DNA from: Kordia periserrulae
GTDB taxonomy: Bacteria > Bacteroidota > Bacteroidia > Flavobacteriales > Flavobacteriaceae
Assembly (NCBI RefSeq): GCF_003054265.1
Contig: NZ_QBKT01000001.1
Span: 1-64,000, forward strand
Reading direction: 5' to 3'
Length of the DNA: 64,000 nucleotides
Of this stretch, positions 63,201 to 64,000 are shown piece after piece. Positions within the stretch are counted from its first letter, which is position 1. Each line of letters starts with the position of its first letter. The translations under genes and the position numbers were made by a program. A model generated the notes under the pieces. That model searched no databases and was not told where the DNA came from. It was given only the letters and a program-made list of their open reading frames with translations.

Positions 63201-63318
63201 TAGGCAATAGACTTCTTAGATTTTAAGATTTGTTAGATTTTTAGACTTTTAGACTTTTTAGAAACACTTTGCTTTTACAAATAACTCTAAGACAAATCAA
63301 CGAATCCACAAAAAACAT

Positions 63319-63349
63319 AAAAAAAACGCCCAATCAAAACTGAAAGGGC
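63319..63349 (-). terminator. Terminator after the DUF1573 gene
   Basis: On the minus strand, GCCC-tt-TCA-gttt-TGA-tt-GGGC forms a stem with a T-T internal loop, followed by G and eight T. It lies about 30 nt past the DUF1573 stop. On the other side, 63205-63260 is a TCTAA/TTAGA-rich tract. Confidence 0.7.
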
Positions 63350-63378
63350 ATTTTCTAAAATTATAGGGTTGTCAGAGA

Positions 63379-63804
63379 TTAAGACTCAATTTCTGATTTA
63401 TCTTTCATCATAATACTTTTCTGCTTGCTAGGATCCACAATTTTTCCTTTAATCTTGATAGCTTTCGTTGGCTCATCTGCATTAGAATATACCGTAATGG
63501 TCTTTCTAATTGGTCCTACACGCTTTGTATCGTACTTCACTTCAATAATTCCAGTCTTTCCTGGTAAAATTGGAGCATCTGGTTTTTTAGGAATAGTACA
63601 TCCGCAACTTGAATATACTCTTGTAATTACCAAAGGCGCTGTTCCTGTGTTCGTAAATTCGAATACACGTACGCCGTCGGCTCCTTTTTCAATCGTTCCG
63701 TAATCAATCGTTTCTGTTTTAAACTCAATCTTTGCGGTTTTTTCCTGCGCTTGTAAAGCAATAGTAAATAAACCTACAAACAATATCGTAACTATTTTTT
63801 TCAT
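63379..63804 (-). CDS. DUF1573 family exported protein
   Basis: A 141-residue protein with a signal peptide (ending LQAQ, about residue 20) and a DUF1573 immunoglobulin-like fold: FKTETIDYGTIEKGADGVRV, FEFTNTGTAPLVITRVYSSC plus GCTIP, then a GKTGIIEVKYDTKRVGPIRK strand set. The conserved CGCT pair may form a disulfide or bind metal. Role unknown, cell-envelope located. The upstream region 63805-64000 is AT-rich with no other feature recognised. Confidence 0.9.
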   Translation of the reverse strand: MKKIVTILFVGLFTIALQAQEKTAKIEFKTETIDYGTIEKGADGVRVFEFTNTGTAPLVITRVYSSCGCTIPKKPDAPILPGKTGIIEVKYDTKRVGPIRKTITVYSNADEPTKAIKIKGKIVDPSKQKSIMMKDKSEIES

Positions 63805-64000
63805 CTTCTTTGAATTTAGTATTAGTGTAAAATTAGGTGCTTATTTATAATTTTACAAAAATTATTTCACAAAAAACAAAGTAACTCGTATCAAATACAC
63901 ATATTTCGCAATTAACTGCAAAAGTGATAAAACACTTTTTAAATAGTGTAGATATAAGTACTTTTGTCAACTTAAATAATACAAAAACAATACCAAAATG

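Overview
The window is AT-rich chromosomal DNA from a Bacteroidota organism, almost certainly a marine-type member of the Flavobacteriaceae. Evidence: flavobacterial RpoB, RpoC, EF-Tu and ribosomal proteins; promoters of the TTTG-N18-TAnnTTTG type (clearest before the tRNA/tuf cluster and rpsU); almost no Shine-Dalgarno sequences; many lipoproteins; a DUF1501/DUF1800 pair; DUF2851, DUF3467 and DUF885 proteins; and a Bacteroidota-type RiPP leader. Kordia is a guess at the genus, not a conclusion.

Layout. 1-6872 (-) is the N-terminal 2290 residues of a giant secreted adhesin with calcium-binding type-3-like repeats and a near-identical 109-residue Calx-beta array. 7158-8744 is prfC. 9073-24231 (-) is the core information-processing block: rpsU, xerC, hpf, four tRNAs, tuf, tRNA-Trp, secE, nusG, rplK, rplA, rplJ, rplL, rpoB, rpoC and a DUF3467 gene. 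24489-40105 is mixed metabolism and envelope: an amylase lipoprotein with a LacI-type operator, acyl-CoA dehydrogenase, an amino acid carrier, a K+ channel, a metalloprotease, rhodaneses, two thiol-redox lipoproteins, an orphan lanthipeptide-like precursor (36627-36782, +), and DUF1501/DUF1800. 40300-41370 is a MarR/YceI pair. 41412-49086 is a complete trp operon (trpE-G-D-C-F-B-A) with a full leader-peptide attenuator. 49370-63804 holds a DUF885 peptidase, small unknown genes, yaaA, rluD with a PASTA gene, ddl, coaD, murB, an aminotransferase, an aspartyl protease with PDZ, and a DUF1573 gene.

The least ordinary signals are not gene families. First, two kinds of repetitive DNA fill non-coding space: tandem heptanucleotide tracts with different units but always a 7-base period, and REP-like palindromes of several classes. 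Second, almost every gap of the trp operon holds one or both. Third, REP-like DNA sits in frame inside two open genes, trpF and a glycosylase-like gene, adding about 24-26 residues to each, which recalls Rickettsia palindromic elements. Fourth, there is an isolated RiPP precursor with no modification enzymes in the window. Fifth, the Trp attenuator can be drawn completely, with competing 1:2, 2:3 and 3:4 hairpins.

All calls come from reading the sequence. No database search or folding program was run.
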